Shown in pieces: positions 35,830 to 47,223 of a stretch of 64,000 nt of DNA. Under the pieces are notes generated by a model that was not told where the DNA came from, did not search any database, and worked only from the letters and a program-made list of their open reading frames with translations. This DNA comes from Pezizomycotina sp. ARF18. Taxonomy: Eukaryota; Ascomycota. Where the stretch lies: positions 1 to 64,000 of the forward strand of contig AZLU01000180.1 in NCBI GenBank assembly GCA_002224055.1. Direction: 5' to 3'. Each line of letters starts with the position of its first letter. The first letter of the stretch is position 1. The translations under genes and the position numbers were made by a program.

Positions 35830-37890
35830 ATGTTAGATGACTTGGAGGCTGCGCCACTTGAAAAGAAATATCAAAAATATCCACTAGCAATAGAACTTAC
35901 CAGTTCGATCTGATAGTGAAGATCCGTCATCTTGTTTGAGATGGCCGACGACGAAGGCAATGAACAAGAACTTAACTAATAAATGACTCCGACGATTTGA
36001 CCACGCCGAAAAACAAGAAGGAAAGAAAGACGATAAACGGGAAACTGCGCAATCTTGTCGTCCAATACTCGAATTATTATGTACCACCAGGGCATAAACT
36101 CCATCGTGAGGTCCATTGGGTACACGGCTCCGTTTTATAAACCCCCGAGGCCCTGGAAGTTATAATATCCCGGCATTATAACCCATGAACACCAACGAAG
36201 ATAGCCTTCAAAAAATCAAGGAAAATCGAGCTATTTGCTACGGAACAGGGCTAAGTTTCTTATTCTTATTATTGAAGCAGTTAACTTGGCTTCTCGCTTA
36301 TTTGTCTCGGCAAAGGTCCACTTTCCCACTATCAAATTCTCAGCAGATATTCCGACAAAGGAAAATTGTTTCTCCAGCTGCCGCAGTGTTTATCGCCGTC
36401 TCTGAGACGTACGTGATTGCAATATCTACGCACATCTAAAGGCACAAAATTTGACGGAGGGGATAATCCCGGACACCGATAAGTAGCTTAGACCCCTTTC
36501 AGCACGGTGGAGCCGTGGTTAGGGCCCGATGGGCTGGAAGTCGCGAGGCTCCTCCTAAATCGCAGAGTTAAAAGCTGCAATTCGTGTGGTGGAAATCCGG
36601 CAACGGGATAGCCCCGCCGATCAATTATTAGGCGACTAGTTGCGAAACGGTGCAGAAGAGAAAAAAAAACCCACCTTTTTGGAATAATTATATTATATGA
36701 TACTTGAAGAAGCGACCCGCAAGGGCATTTCGTAAGAGACTTAATCTATTGCCAATAGGTTTAGGTATTTTTTTTTTTGGGGGGGGATTACGGTATGGAA
36801 CGTGAGTACGTTCTTCAAACAATTCTTTAGAGGTTCAATGTATCAAAGATTATAGAGCTATGAAGGCCTAATCGCGATAGTAGACTTGCGTATCTAAAGT
36901 TAATCTTCCCACTCGCTACGTGTCGCCAACAATCAGTAGAACGTAGACGATGATAATGACATCTGGATCGATAGTAAATGCTCACTTTCGGTGATTATGG
37001 ATACCGCATTATTTCAAGAGCTCGGGGTCAACATGCACAAACACTCCCCAACGCCATATATTTCGGGCAACCAAAGCTGTAAAGGTCATGGTAGAAGGCC
37101 AGCCGTTAAGCTGCATAACGGCGCCATCCGCAGGGGACCTTTCTAGAGTTACAAATGTTCTGGCCGCGTGTCTCATGCATTCTGGCCAAGTTTAAATTGA
37201 AGTTAAGGTCTCTGCTTTTGAGACCGGGTTAGAACACGAGCACTGCGGTCAATTTGAAATTAAGACAGCCCTAGAGTTTACAGAGAATCTGTATAATGAT
37301 GGCAAGACGCATTCAAAATGTGGGTTAAGGTGCAATCACCGTCATAGTAAATGGTACACCACACAGATACAAGTGGACGTCTTGCGAATGGTCGCGAGTT
37401 GTCCGGCGATCTTGAGATTGCAGGTCTGTACTACAAATGGTGGATCGACTGGATTTTCTAGTTAGCCTAAACCCGATGGTTAATAGACACGACTTGGGAC
37501 CGCATTGATAGTAGCAATCAGAAGGGGCTTCAAGATTTTCAATATCAATCTCAAAGTCCATGAATACACTCTAATACTTCAGAAGATCGCTTTAGAACCA
37601 AACTTTCACGAATTCCCTCGGGGAGATTGAAAGCTTTGGAATAAACTTTATCGCAGCACGTTTCACATCACCAGGGAAAGCAGGCTGAACTTACTATTAC
37701 TCTAAGACTCGGGCACAACGCATTCTCGCAACGTAGACATCTATATAAAGAACCCAACGGGTACCCAGATACTGATCTTAAAAATAAGAATAAATAAATA
37801 AATAAAATAAAATAAAATAAATAAAAAAAAAAAAAAAACTACTCTGAAAAGACCAGAAATACTGACACTGGACAATGTCAGTGAAAGGGC
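35830..37890. other. about 2 kb without a recognised gene
   Basis: A frame at 36185-36439 (plus, ATG, one hydrophobic stretch LSFLFLLLKQLTWLLAYL) is too short to call. An A/T-rich microsatellite of AAAT/AAAAT units ends in poly-A at about 37785-37838. Confidence 0.45.
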
Positions 37891-37894
37891 ATAC

Positions 37895-38932
37895 ATGCCA
37901 TCCTTCACAAGTCTGCCGACGGAGTTACACACTCAAATACTTTCCGAGGCCCCATGGTACGAGCACTGCACCCTAGGCAAAGTCTGCCGCCGTTGGCGGA
38001 GTATCGTAAATGACAAGCTATTCAAAACGAAATATCACTACGGCCAGCCTGACAAGGACGCCAAAATAACGTATCAAATCTTCGCCGGAAATTACGATTG
38101 CGGAGTTCTTGAAATACGGCCCTGTATGTTAGCAGACATCCTGAAGGATGAAGAATATACCATGCGAGCCAGTTGCCTCCTGCTTCTACCGCACGACCGG
38201 TCAAGTTACACAAGTTCTTCCTCGATGTCGGTCACGGTCACGAGCGGTCCTCCGTACCCATCACCAACCCGGCGTATTGTATAACGTAGCCTCTAATGCT
38301 GGGTATCATGTGCCTGAACCCTACGTATACGATCAAGGATCTTTTTGGAGTACCTCAGGTTTCCAGCCGAAGCGATACTGCCCCTTTCAACCATCGCAGT
38401 TCAGATTCTCGACGTATTCTGAGGAACCGATATGTTGGCCTCCAGTCGATTGCTTCACGATAACCTTCTACATAAGGAGTCACTTTGAATGCGGCTTGCA
38501 CCATACTATACCCTTACGATATGTGAATAGTCAGGAGCTGCAGGACCTTCACAGTCAGATGTATGGCCAAGAAATAGGTGAGGAGAATCATCAGTGTTTC
38601 TTCGATTTTCCCGTATCGTTGCATACATTCTAACCAAGTTTTGATTAAGCATCTTAGGCTATCTCCTTCCTAGGACTTTCCGTGATATTCGCAAATCCAT
38701 ATCAGATGCTCTGGATGAGACAACGTGGGAAGTGGTGGGCAGGTTGAACCTTATGTACGAGATGGACCACCGGATGATGTGGTTCAATTACATACAACAG
38801 CAACTGGAACAGGAAAGACTCAACGCACTACAGAAAGCGAGTCCTGTAATCTGTTATCAATGTTGTTGGGATTATCGCGTTCCTTTGGCACATACAATCC
38901 CCTTCCGTTCACGAAACATTGAGTTGTAACTA
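37895..38932 (+). pseudogene. F-box protein C of the local family, frame-broken
   Basis: ATG at 37895. F-box: FTSLPTELHTQILSEAPWYE, then VCRRWRSIVNDKLFKTKYHY; then KITYQIFAGNYDCGVLEIRP, parallel to B's KLVYQILYNGINLGILDIRP. Later segments lie in other frames: QPSQFRFSTYSEEPICWPP, VDCFTITFYIRSHFECGLHH and TFRDIRKSISDALDETTWEV, then MYEMDHRMMWFNYIQQQLEQ to a stop near 38929. A possible 67-nt intron (GTATCG...CTAAC...CCTAG) lies at about 38619-38685. Two to three breaks. Closest to B in its first 70 residues. Confidence 0.7.
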
Positions 38933-39105
38933 CCAAGTGTGGAGGTGCTGGGAAAAGTGAATTCGAGCGCAAAGGCTCCTCCTTTGCAATATGGAGGCGT
39001 CTGGAGATATTAAATATAGATATTCTTGTATGATCCTTGATTGATCAAAGAAGCTTGAATTGATACTTCGAGGCGAGGGCTTCCAAGATCTCCAGTTAAT
39101 CTAGG

Positions 39106-39363
39106 ATGAATCACGATGTGAAGAGTGAAAACTATTTGGAAATAACACGTCGGTATGTAACTTTACGTCCACGACTAGCTCGCATCAGAGCAACCTTATC
39201 GAAAGTTCAAATCGAGGCGGAATTCAAGCTTAGGTTTCGGCAACGTGGAACAAAGTTCACATTCCGAATATCGAATCCGACTCTGAGTAAAAACCTGCTA
39301 TCTGTCATGTATGTCGCTGCCCTAGCGATGAGTCTATCCTCTAGTACAAGTTTGTTAAAATAG
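39106..39363 (+). pseudogene. fragment of a fourth F-box-family copy
   Basis: The 85-codon frame contains TLSKVQIEAEFKLRFRQRGT followed by KFTFRISN. This lines up with LSKVEIELQLQYKGKLSAKFH of gene A. No F-box is seen upstream. Likely the remaining middle part of another duplicate next to gene C. Confidence 0.4.
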
Positions 39364-39369
39364 CATTAG

Positions 39370-41380
39370 ATCACTCGCTTACGTTTTCACAGGCGTATGG
39401 AAGATGCTGATGGATGCGCTCGACTAAACTTTGGTATTCCCGTCGAATATATTCAAAGAATCTCCAATAAAGCGGATTTTATAATTTAGTGTCAGCAGCT
39501 CGGCTGTCTTCCACGGAATACCATTGAATGTTGCGAGTCTATCAACCAACTGATCGGTCAATCAATAACATACCTAAGGAGCATCTCTCGCCGAGTTTTA
39601 TTATGAAGTTTTACTGACTAGCCTTGAATGAAAGGCAACGTTAGTGTTTTGTATCGTCCGAGTGCCCTTTCTATCGAGTAATGAGTAATCTCTATTCCTA
39701 CTATACATAGACCTATGAGGCATTGGATCCGTCTCTTACAATTGACCACTCTCTTCCTAACCCGTAAGCGACGTCCAGACGAGGCATGCTTCGATGTTTG
39801 CGTCGTCCCAACCACTTAATGTCAAAATCAACCCCTTTCCACTAGTAATCGGTGCGTATATATAGTCTATAGATCTATGGTCCAAGCATTCTCCCCGTAG
39901 TCATGTACATTCTTAAATCCATCACCGTAAGCCTAGGAACCGATGAAGATTCTAAATGTCTGACCTGCCACACGTGCAACATAGGGGTGGGTCTAAAGTG
40001 GAGTGCCATTTTGTCCTGAAACCTCGAACCCCACGAGCGACGGAATGATTTTCTTGGTGGGGTACGTACCTTCTGTTTTTCTCCAAGCAACTGTTAATCT
40101 AGGTTTAGCGCGATTGGCAAGGCAGTCGTCTTCATGATGCACATACATTAGTAAACGGGCAAAGACGGGCTCTGGAAGAAAGCTAGAAACATCGGAGCAG
40201 GCAGTCACGCCACCCATGATCAAATCGAATTCTATTGAGCTGTTGGTTCTATAAAATAGGCCGTGGTGATAGTTATGATTCTCTTGAAAACAAGAGATCC
40301 CCAGTGTTTATGGCTTTCGAGAGTATTTCCCACGCGATGTTTTCAAACTTAGACACAAGCGACGGGCGCTGGTGTATCTACCGACCTTTTAGAAAGAATT
40401 GAAAACCCCCCACTGACTTTCAATCAGCATCGTTCATCATCGTTATAATAGGATAACTTTCTGGTTGATCTATTGGTTCGGTGCGCAGCGACCCGATGCT
40501 CAGCATCCCCAACGGTTGATCTGAATCAAGTAAATCTTTCCACCTTTCGTGTATAATCAAGCATTTTGCGGGTGGGGGACCCCAAAGATCGCCGTCGTTT
40601 CCACCTGAATTTGGCTAGAGGTCCAGCCATGGAAAACTTTTTCCTGTGGCGTTCAACGTTAGTGTCCCCATTCATTCTCTTCAAACATGCCTAACGATTT
40701 CTGTGCCTTTCGAAGCGACATCCCGACCTTTTCATGATAACAGCTCGGCATTTGGACCAGCATATTGGTCTGCCATCTATCAGGTTTCAACAGAACTGGC
40801 GGAAGAATCCATCAGCCCACAGTAGCCGGTTGGACTTGATATGTATGGAACAATACAAGGAAGTCTTGAGACATGAGGCGTGTGGAGCAAATTGCGGTTC
40901 GTCGTAGAAGACCAAAAACATTTTACCAAAGTACGAGAAGCCCTGTTCCAGGCCCACACTTTTCGCCCCGAGTCTCCTATCTTCAATTTGTATGTGGTGA
41001 TATTCCAGGATTATCCCTCTTTTACATAGGCACCAAGGCCATGAGTCGTGCTCAATACAGCACTTCGCTATGGCCACCCGTACCTTACATTTGTTAATAT
41101 TGCACAGGGAAAGCTGCTGGTTATCATTCCTATTGTGAAAATTTCTGAAATCATTTATAAACGCTGTCAGATCCCAGACTACATGGGTTTTCGGACAATC
41201 TTTTTTTCGCTTCGAAAATATCCTCCGTTCTTTAACGAGAGCTCCTAGTAAGTGATTCAACCTTTTACCATGTTCCCGGGTCTGGAGTGGTAGCCTACGA
41301 AGCGAATCCGTTTGTACGAACGTTTACTCAAACTCGACGAAGAGCAACTGGGGTAGTTAGTATTTAAATACTTTATCGAT
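39370..41380. other. about 2 kb without a recognised gene
   Basis: A 157-codon minus frame at 40787-41260 starts from TTG and has no motif; rejected. Nothing else noted. Confidence 0.45.
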
Positions 41381-41384
41381 CAAC

Positions 41385-42782
41385 ATGATCACAAACGCAG
41401 CTGGAGTGGTAAGTTTTGCGTCTTGTTCGATCGTGGTCCTATATTAAAACACGACCATATACTAACCTGGACTCTTAGGGTCTCTGCTGGTTCGGCTTCG
41501 CTCTCGTGGTCATCTTCGTTTTCCTTCGCATCTGGGTACGGTGGAAATTTCTACACATCTTCTCCGCCTCCGATGGCTTCATCATAGCGGCCACGATTAT
41601 CTACACGTATCTGATAATAGGCGACATAGTCTGTGAGCGTCTCGGCCAATGGGATCACCTCATGTCCTCTGTCGAGAACGTCGCCGCTGCTCGGAAATGG
41701 TTTAATAACGATGCAGAAGTGAAGAGGATCATGATCGTTTTATGGACCGCGGGTGGCTGCTATTTTGCGACGTTGTATTGCGTTAAAGCAGCTTTCATAT
41801 TATTCTACTACGTCCTATTCCCGCGGAGTTTACCCATGCTCAGAGCTTGTTTGCATGTTACCGCGGTGGTCGTGTTCATCTGCTTCTGGATTTCGGAAGG
41901 GTTAATATTATTCGCCTGCTTGCCCGTACAACGCACCTGGTAAGATTCTCGTCTCCTTCCAATCTTCAAAGTAATACCGTAACATTGGTGTTGACATGGA
42001 TTTTAGGGCTTTCGATGAAACTTTTTGCTCGCCATACATCATTCCTTACTCGTATACTTCTCTCTAACAGCACACCTCGCCACCGACTTCATCATCTACC
42101 TCATGCCTTTCTTCCTTCTCCCTCACCTCACACTCAAGGGACGGCAGCGCGCCGGCGTAATCGGGATGTTCCTCTCGGGTTCCTGAACCTCTGTGTTGGT
42201 ATAATCCGCGTTGTCGTCGTCGGCCACGCGTTCCAGCAGTCTGCCGTCGACGCTCTGGCCGCCATAGAAATGTGCACTGCCATCATGGTCGCCTGCTCGC
42301 CGCCGCTCAAGTGGCTCCTGTGCTCGCGGAACAATAGCACAGCAGAAGCCAGCGCCGTCAGCGGGGGTCATTATTACGAAGACAGACAAACCGGCCACAG
42401 TGGCCGATCGAGCGACGACGGCCGCACCAGACTACGGTGCTCACCGATGACGTCGAGAGCTGGAGTGGGGACGTACGTAGGCAAGCCTCGTCAAGGCGGT
42501 ATTACATCGAGAGCCGGGAGACTCTCCGGTATGGCGGTGGAGGGGATATGGAAGGTATTTTGTCACGTCCACGACTGAGATGACTGCGACGTTAGCTAAG
42601 GATGAGGCCAAGGATCCTGCTCCTGCGCACTTGAAGGGCGTAACGGTGTTGCCGGTCAGACGTTTGAAGGGCCAGACGGCCAGTACGTGTACGGCTGGGA
42701 GATTGGCAAGATGGGCACACACGAGAATGTCAGGAGGGCATCCGACATCTCGGACGATGATCTTTCGCACAAGACATCATAA
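41385..42782 (+). pseudogene. rhodopsin-like integral membrane protein, paralogue 1, frame-broken
   Basis: Fungal rhodopsin-domain (PTH11/SAT4-related) receptor-like protein. Exon 1 is 41385-41408 (MITNAAGV), then an intron at 41409-41478 (GTAAGT...CTTAG). Exon 2 gives GLCWFGFALVVIFVFLRIWV, SASDGFIIAATIIYTYLIIG and LYCVKAAFILFYYVLF, then LILFACLPVQRTW. A second intron (GTAAGA...TTTTAG, about 41941-42007) leads to AFDETFC, ATDFIIYLMPFFLLPHLTLK, GFLNLCVGIIRVVVVGHAFQ and IMVACSPPLKWLL. The cytosolic tail ends ENVRRASDISDDDLSHKTS, stop 42780-42782. Breaks lie near 42065, near 42175 (FLLGF shortened by one C) and in the tail. Paralogue of the convergent gene at 43950-45277. Confidence 0.75.
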
Positions 42783-42789
42783 AACCTCA

Positions 42790-43945
42790 CGGCAGTGATA
42801 TATTATTGATTTACTTCCTAGTCGTTCACGATTTTCTTTCTTCTTTCTTCTCTTTTTGTATCTAGTTAACATGGTCTATCTGCAAATATGTGTCGCGGTT
42901 TGGAGGTTTGGGAGTTTTTCATGCTATGTGTTGTCAAGAAAATGTAACCGTTAATTTCGTCTTGAAGTTTTAGAGACGCCAGTATCAGATAATAGATAAT
43001 CGTATACCCCTTACTATATGGAGTGCCTCTGTTAAAGACTTGCATGCTTTCGGTTAAAGTTATAATGAAATCTACCGAGACGAAATCGTTAGTACCGAAC
43101 AGCCTAAATACAAAGGCAACGGAACATAGTAGCGAGATGGGTAGCCCGATACACCGCTAGAAGAGGAAGAAATCTTTCGATTGCGCCTGGCTTGTACGAG
43201 CCCCTTTCCAAGGAGGAAGCGATTGCACTCGCCTTGCCCCGTTACGGTGAATGGGGGCTAACCTGGTCCACCAACTCTCAGCGAGCGAGCTAAATCATGG
43301 TTTGCCAGTAATTAACCGAGGACGGTACGGGTTATCTACAAGTAAGAGTGCTTGCTAAACAGAAACACGCCAGTAGCCTCTCAGTCTGAATGTCGAAGAT
43401 GCGATCGCGAAGACAGGCGACTCGAAAACCGATCAAATTGGTTGTGGCTGCTTACTTATTACGCCAATGTTCGGCGATCGATCTTGGAAAGCTTCATGAG
43501 TGGGGGTTTCCAACAATGACCGGTAACCGAGGTGGCTCGCTATAGACGATCTATGGGTGTCTCAATCCGCCATCTTAAATGGCACCATGTATTACTTTCT
43601 TCCTCAAAAAGATATTATGCCATCACGATAGTACTTTAAAGTTAATGGATGGTGTGCGTATACGATCTAACTCAATCACTGACTCAGACGCTCGCTTGGA
43701 TACATGCAAAGGATATGAGTTAAAGAGCCCCCCTCATAAAGCACGTGGTGAAATCAAGGTCGGTTATTCAATAAGGTTCCGTTATATTTACAAGCAGCTA
43801 TTGTACTTACATGCATATCACTCGAAGCAGCGAAGAAAACATAGAAAGGAACAATCTGTAACCCTTAAGATATTGCACCTACAAGGACACCATAAATGCG
43901 ATGAATTGAACAAAGAGAACAAATATAGCAAATCATGGTTATATC
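42790..43945. other. spacer between convergent receptor genes
   Basis: Shared 3' flank of the two convergent genes. A 124-codon frame from ATG at 43579 is Lys/His-rich without motifs and not called. Confidence 0.4.
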
Positions 43946-43949
43946 GGCC

Positions 43950-45277
43950 TTAGCCTGTCTCGGGCTCGGGTGGTGGAACAGTCAGTTCCACCGCAGCTCT
44001 CGATCCGTCGCTCCTTGTCACGTTTTCCGTTGTGTCTGCAGAACGAGACCCGCCAGCAGCTGCCGCCAACGTCTCACTCACTTTTCTTCATCTGTCCCCG
44101 TAACTGTCGTACCAGCCGCACTCGGGCCGGTCCCCGCAGAACCGATGAACAGCTCACGCACATCATCCTTCGAATCTTTCTAGTACGTACCCCTCTCCTC
44201 ATCCTCTGCTCCTCGTCGCCCTAATAAACCACTTCAGCGGCGGTGCACACACTACTAGAATAGCCACTGCCTGTTCTCCCGAGCTCCAAGCGCATAGCAA
44301 AGGCACGTATACGTCGAGATTAATAACAATCCTCATTATCGAAACCGCAATGGCTATAACCCAACGAGAAAACCGCGATCAGGCCGGGTAAACCGTGCGC
44401 GAGGAACCTTAGCCTCGGTAAGAGGAAGAACGGTATCGCGTAGACGGCGAAGTCGGTCGTAATGTGCATGGTCATGGCGACAAAGTACGGCGCCGCCTCG
44501 AGGGAGCTGTAGCAGTGCTTCGACCCGTTGTCAAGAGTCCAGTTCCGGCTGACGGGGATACAGTAGAGTAGACTCGTTAGGATGACAGCAACGTATCCGG
44601 CGGTAGTAATATAGGAGGTCGCGCGTAGGGCGAGTCGCAGCGTCGGCATGGAAGGCGGAAGGAGGGTGTGATAGAGGTATAAGAAGGCGAACTTGACGAA
44701 GAAGAGGCAGCTGTAGTAAAAGATCATCTGGACGTAAAGAATCTTTTTCTCGTGGTTAGCGTTTTGGGTCAAGGCAGAACCAAACCTTCCGTTAATTATT
44801 TTGAACCCTTCACAAAAGAGACGCAGCTGGGCGTTAAGACTGGAGATCCCTTACCTTCAACATGATCCTCAACTTGGGTAAATCGCTATAGTAGCTCCTC
44901 AAGTCTGGGGACCGTTAGGACCTGTAGTGAAGTCCGCATCCCAAACCCAAGCCTTTCGTTCACAAAGTCTCCCGTGTTGCCCAGAAGGAGACAGAACCAC
45001 GCGATGACAACAAAGATATCGGATGCATCGAAGCTTGCTTGAAGCCATATCCGTACGAATAACCTCAAAAGCACGAATGCGCCTGATATGGACAGTGTCG
45101 CGTACTCGACATTCTTTCGAGCAAGGATGTTATTAGCGTTTTGAATCTTTCGATTTCCGAGAACTTGAAGAGATTCACATGCAAGATCATGGAAGGTTGC
45201 AGCCTCGAGGGAGGGATGTAAGGGCCCCGGAGAAGCGAACTTACCAGAGCCGTTTGCGCACTTATTTTGTGCACCAT
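43950..45277 (-). pseudogene. rhodopsin-like integral membrane protein, paralogue 2, frame-broken
   Basis: Mirror-image paralogue of the gene at 41385. Exon 1 is 45245-45277 (MVHKISAQTAL). Intron 1 is 45114-45244, with a CTAATAAC branch. Exon 2 gives NVEYATLSISGAFVLLRLFV, SDIFVVIAWFCLLLGN and NERLGFGM; a frame break lies just before YYSDLPKLRIMLK. Intron 2 (GTAAGG...AAAAAG) leads to FFVKFAFLYLYHTLLPPSMP, CIPVSRNWTL, TDFAVYAIPFFLLPRLRFL, and, after a second break near 44350, VIAIAVSIMRIVINLDVYVP and ILVVCAPPLKWFI. The tail (DSKDDVRELFIGSAG ... ELTVPPPEPETG) has a third break and stops at 43950. Seven TM helices are suggested by the hydrophobic blocks. Ligand unknown. Confidence 0.75.
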
Positions 45278-45279
45278 CC

Positions 45280-45680
45280 TCGGATTTACTACTCAAGACT
45301 CTTACTGGGAAGGTCTTCACGCGAGATGCAGGGATAGGATATGAGCGTACAGAAACGAGAAGAGAAGAAATAAATTCAAATATCGACGGACCGTTCAACG
45401 GTAGCTAGTACATTATTAGAGAAATAAGAGAGAACCAACCCCTTCAAGTCCATATGATCAATTTCCTACTCACGGCTTTGATTCTTTTCACTGGCAGATG
45501 TGGAAGACGATGCGTTGAGCTTTTAACAAAGAAACCCAGGAATTCAATAATGCCGTCAAAGATCATAATTAGTTGTTTTTAAAGACGGATAAAGCTACAA
45601 TATGGGATGTTGTATATCTAAAATACGAAGGAAGAAGAGAAAGAGAGAAAGCCTTTGAAGCAAAATCATGGCGAACGTGG
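45280..45680. other. intergenic
   Basis: Promoter side of the preceding minus-strand gene up to the inverted-repeat element. Nothing specific recognised. Confidence 0.4.
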
Positions 45681-45682
45681 GG

Positions 45683-47223
45683 CACCAGCCCGCGAGGGCC
45701 AGCGCCGGCCAGCGAGCCAGTGTCGAGACAACGGTGGCTGCCATATAACACACCGGGCATACGCCCAGTTTGGCTTTATAAAGCCGGGTGGCAAGCAACT
45801 AGTTAACTCTCCGAGGCAAGTGTGAGCGCCTACCTCTGATTACTAATAACCGCCCAAAAACTAAAATATTAAAAATTAAAAAAATTAAAAAATTAAAAAA
45901 AAAAAAAATAGAAAAAAATATAAAAAAAAAAATAGAAAATGAATCTCTCACGCTTGCTATGATAGTATTCTACTTCATGAGATCAATTGTAATACCAATC
46001 GCAGCTATGTCCTACTATTGATCGATCTCTTAAAACTAGCCTAATTATGATTTGCGACGCGTAATGTAAGCTAGGTTCTACTTTTCCTAAAGCTTTCGTA
46101 AAGGATTTTTTAGGGATGTATTAAAAAAATTTAATTTTAGTTTTTAAATATTTTAATTCTTGGCGGTTATTAGCGATCAGAGGTAGGCGCTCACACTTTG
46201 GCTTTATAAAGCCTAGGAGACTTGCTTGCCAACCGGCTTTATAAAGCCAAACTGGGCGTATGCCCGGTGTGCTATATATAAAAAAAAAAAATAGCTATCC
46301 CGGTACTATAATAGCTCCGGGCCCCCTATATGCATATATTCCAACAAAAAGCTTATTGATTATAAGTATTATAATCAACAGAACTCCATTTTATTAATAT
46401 ATATATTAGACAATACTAACGTGCTTAGATATTACTATAGCCAGCCAACTACCGTATTTAAGTCTAACTATTATAGAAATCCCTCTTTTACTATATTAGC
46501 ACGAACCAGCGTATATTAAAGGAATAACACGCATAAGAGAGTACTATACAATCGTATCTTTATAATATAGCAATATATGCTTTTATAATATATCAATATA
46601 TGTTCTATAATATAATATATCGATACGTATCTTTATAATATATTAATATATACCTTCATAATATATACTAAACTTTATATAAAAACTAAAGACTATATAA
46701 GACCTAAGATTTCTTTCAACTAGTAAAAAAATTACTACTAATAAATATAACTATTATTTAATATATACTATTAATATCAAGATAACTGTAACTACCTTAT
46801 AAGTAATAGCTTACTTTAAGCGTTACTATGTCTAAGAACTTTATATTAATAAACGCTCTACCTAATATACTATCTTAATAACTTCCCTTTTAAATAAAGA
46901 TACCGGATAGGACATACTCAGGTCCTTCTTTAGGTATACCAAAAGGGAGCCCACGTAACACGGGAGAAAGAGAAATAGGAGGAAGGGAGAGGACTAGGGG
47001 TTAGAACCTTACCCGTTATTTATTTTACTATATAATTACTATACAATTTTAAACACCCGGTCGGTCAGGACCCTAGATAGTTCTTTCCATTACTATTTCG
47101 TAGTTCTTGAACCTTCGATGGTTAGTTATATATATATATATATGGAATCCCATGGATTTCCGTATGTCTTGGCATTCCTTGGCATGGCTGGCTCGCTGGC
47201 CGGTGCTGGCTCGCAGGCTGGTG
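45683..47223. mobile_element. possible 1.5-kb element with GC-rich terminal inverted repeats
   Basis: A 38-nt GC-rich block at 45683-45720 (starts CACCAGCC, ends GCGAGCCAG) reappears inverted at 47188-47223 with one 2-nt gap and two mismatches. The interior (after the nested MITE) is AT-rich, has no recognisable ORF, and is only partly depleted in CA/TG. This fits a decayed DNA transposon whose GC-rich ends survived. No target duplication is obvious, and the family is unknown. Confidence 0.45.
45748..46272. mobile_element. 525-bp MITE / foldback element with long terminal inverted repeats
   Basis: The left arm 45748-45870 and right arm 46150-46272 are inverted copies over about 120 nt. Each runs from CACACCGGGCATACGCCC through GGCTTTATAAAGCC and GTGTGAGCGCCTACCTCTGA to AATAACCGCC. 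The right arm has one extra internal GGCTTTATAAAGCC block. TA flanks both ends (45746-45747, 46273-46274), as in the Tc1/mariner superfamily. The A-rich interior has no coding capacity. Nonautonomous. Confidence 0.8.

Noticed and set aside
36490-36620. tRNA-Ser/Ala-like GC-rich stretch
   Set aside because: No B-box at the right distance and no closing acceptor stem.
40787-41260. 157-codon minus-strand frame
   Set aside because: Starts from TTG with no early ATG and no family resemblance.
43579-43953. 124-codon Lys/His-rich frame from ATG
   Set aside because: No motif, overlaps the 3' end of the convergent receptor gene, and lacks any support.
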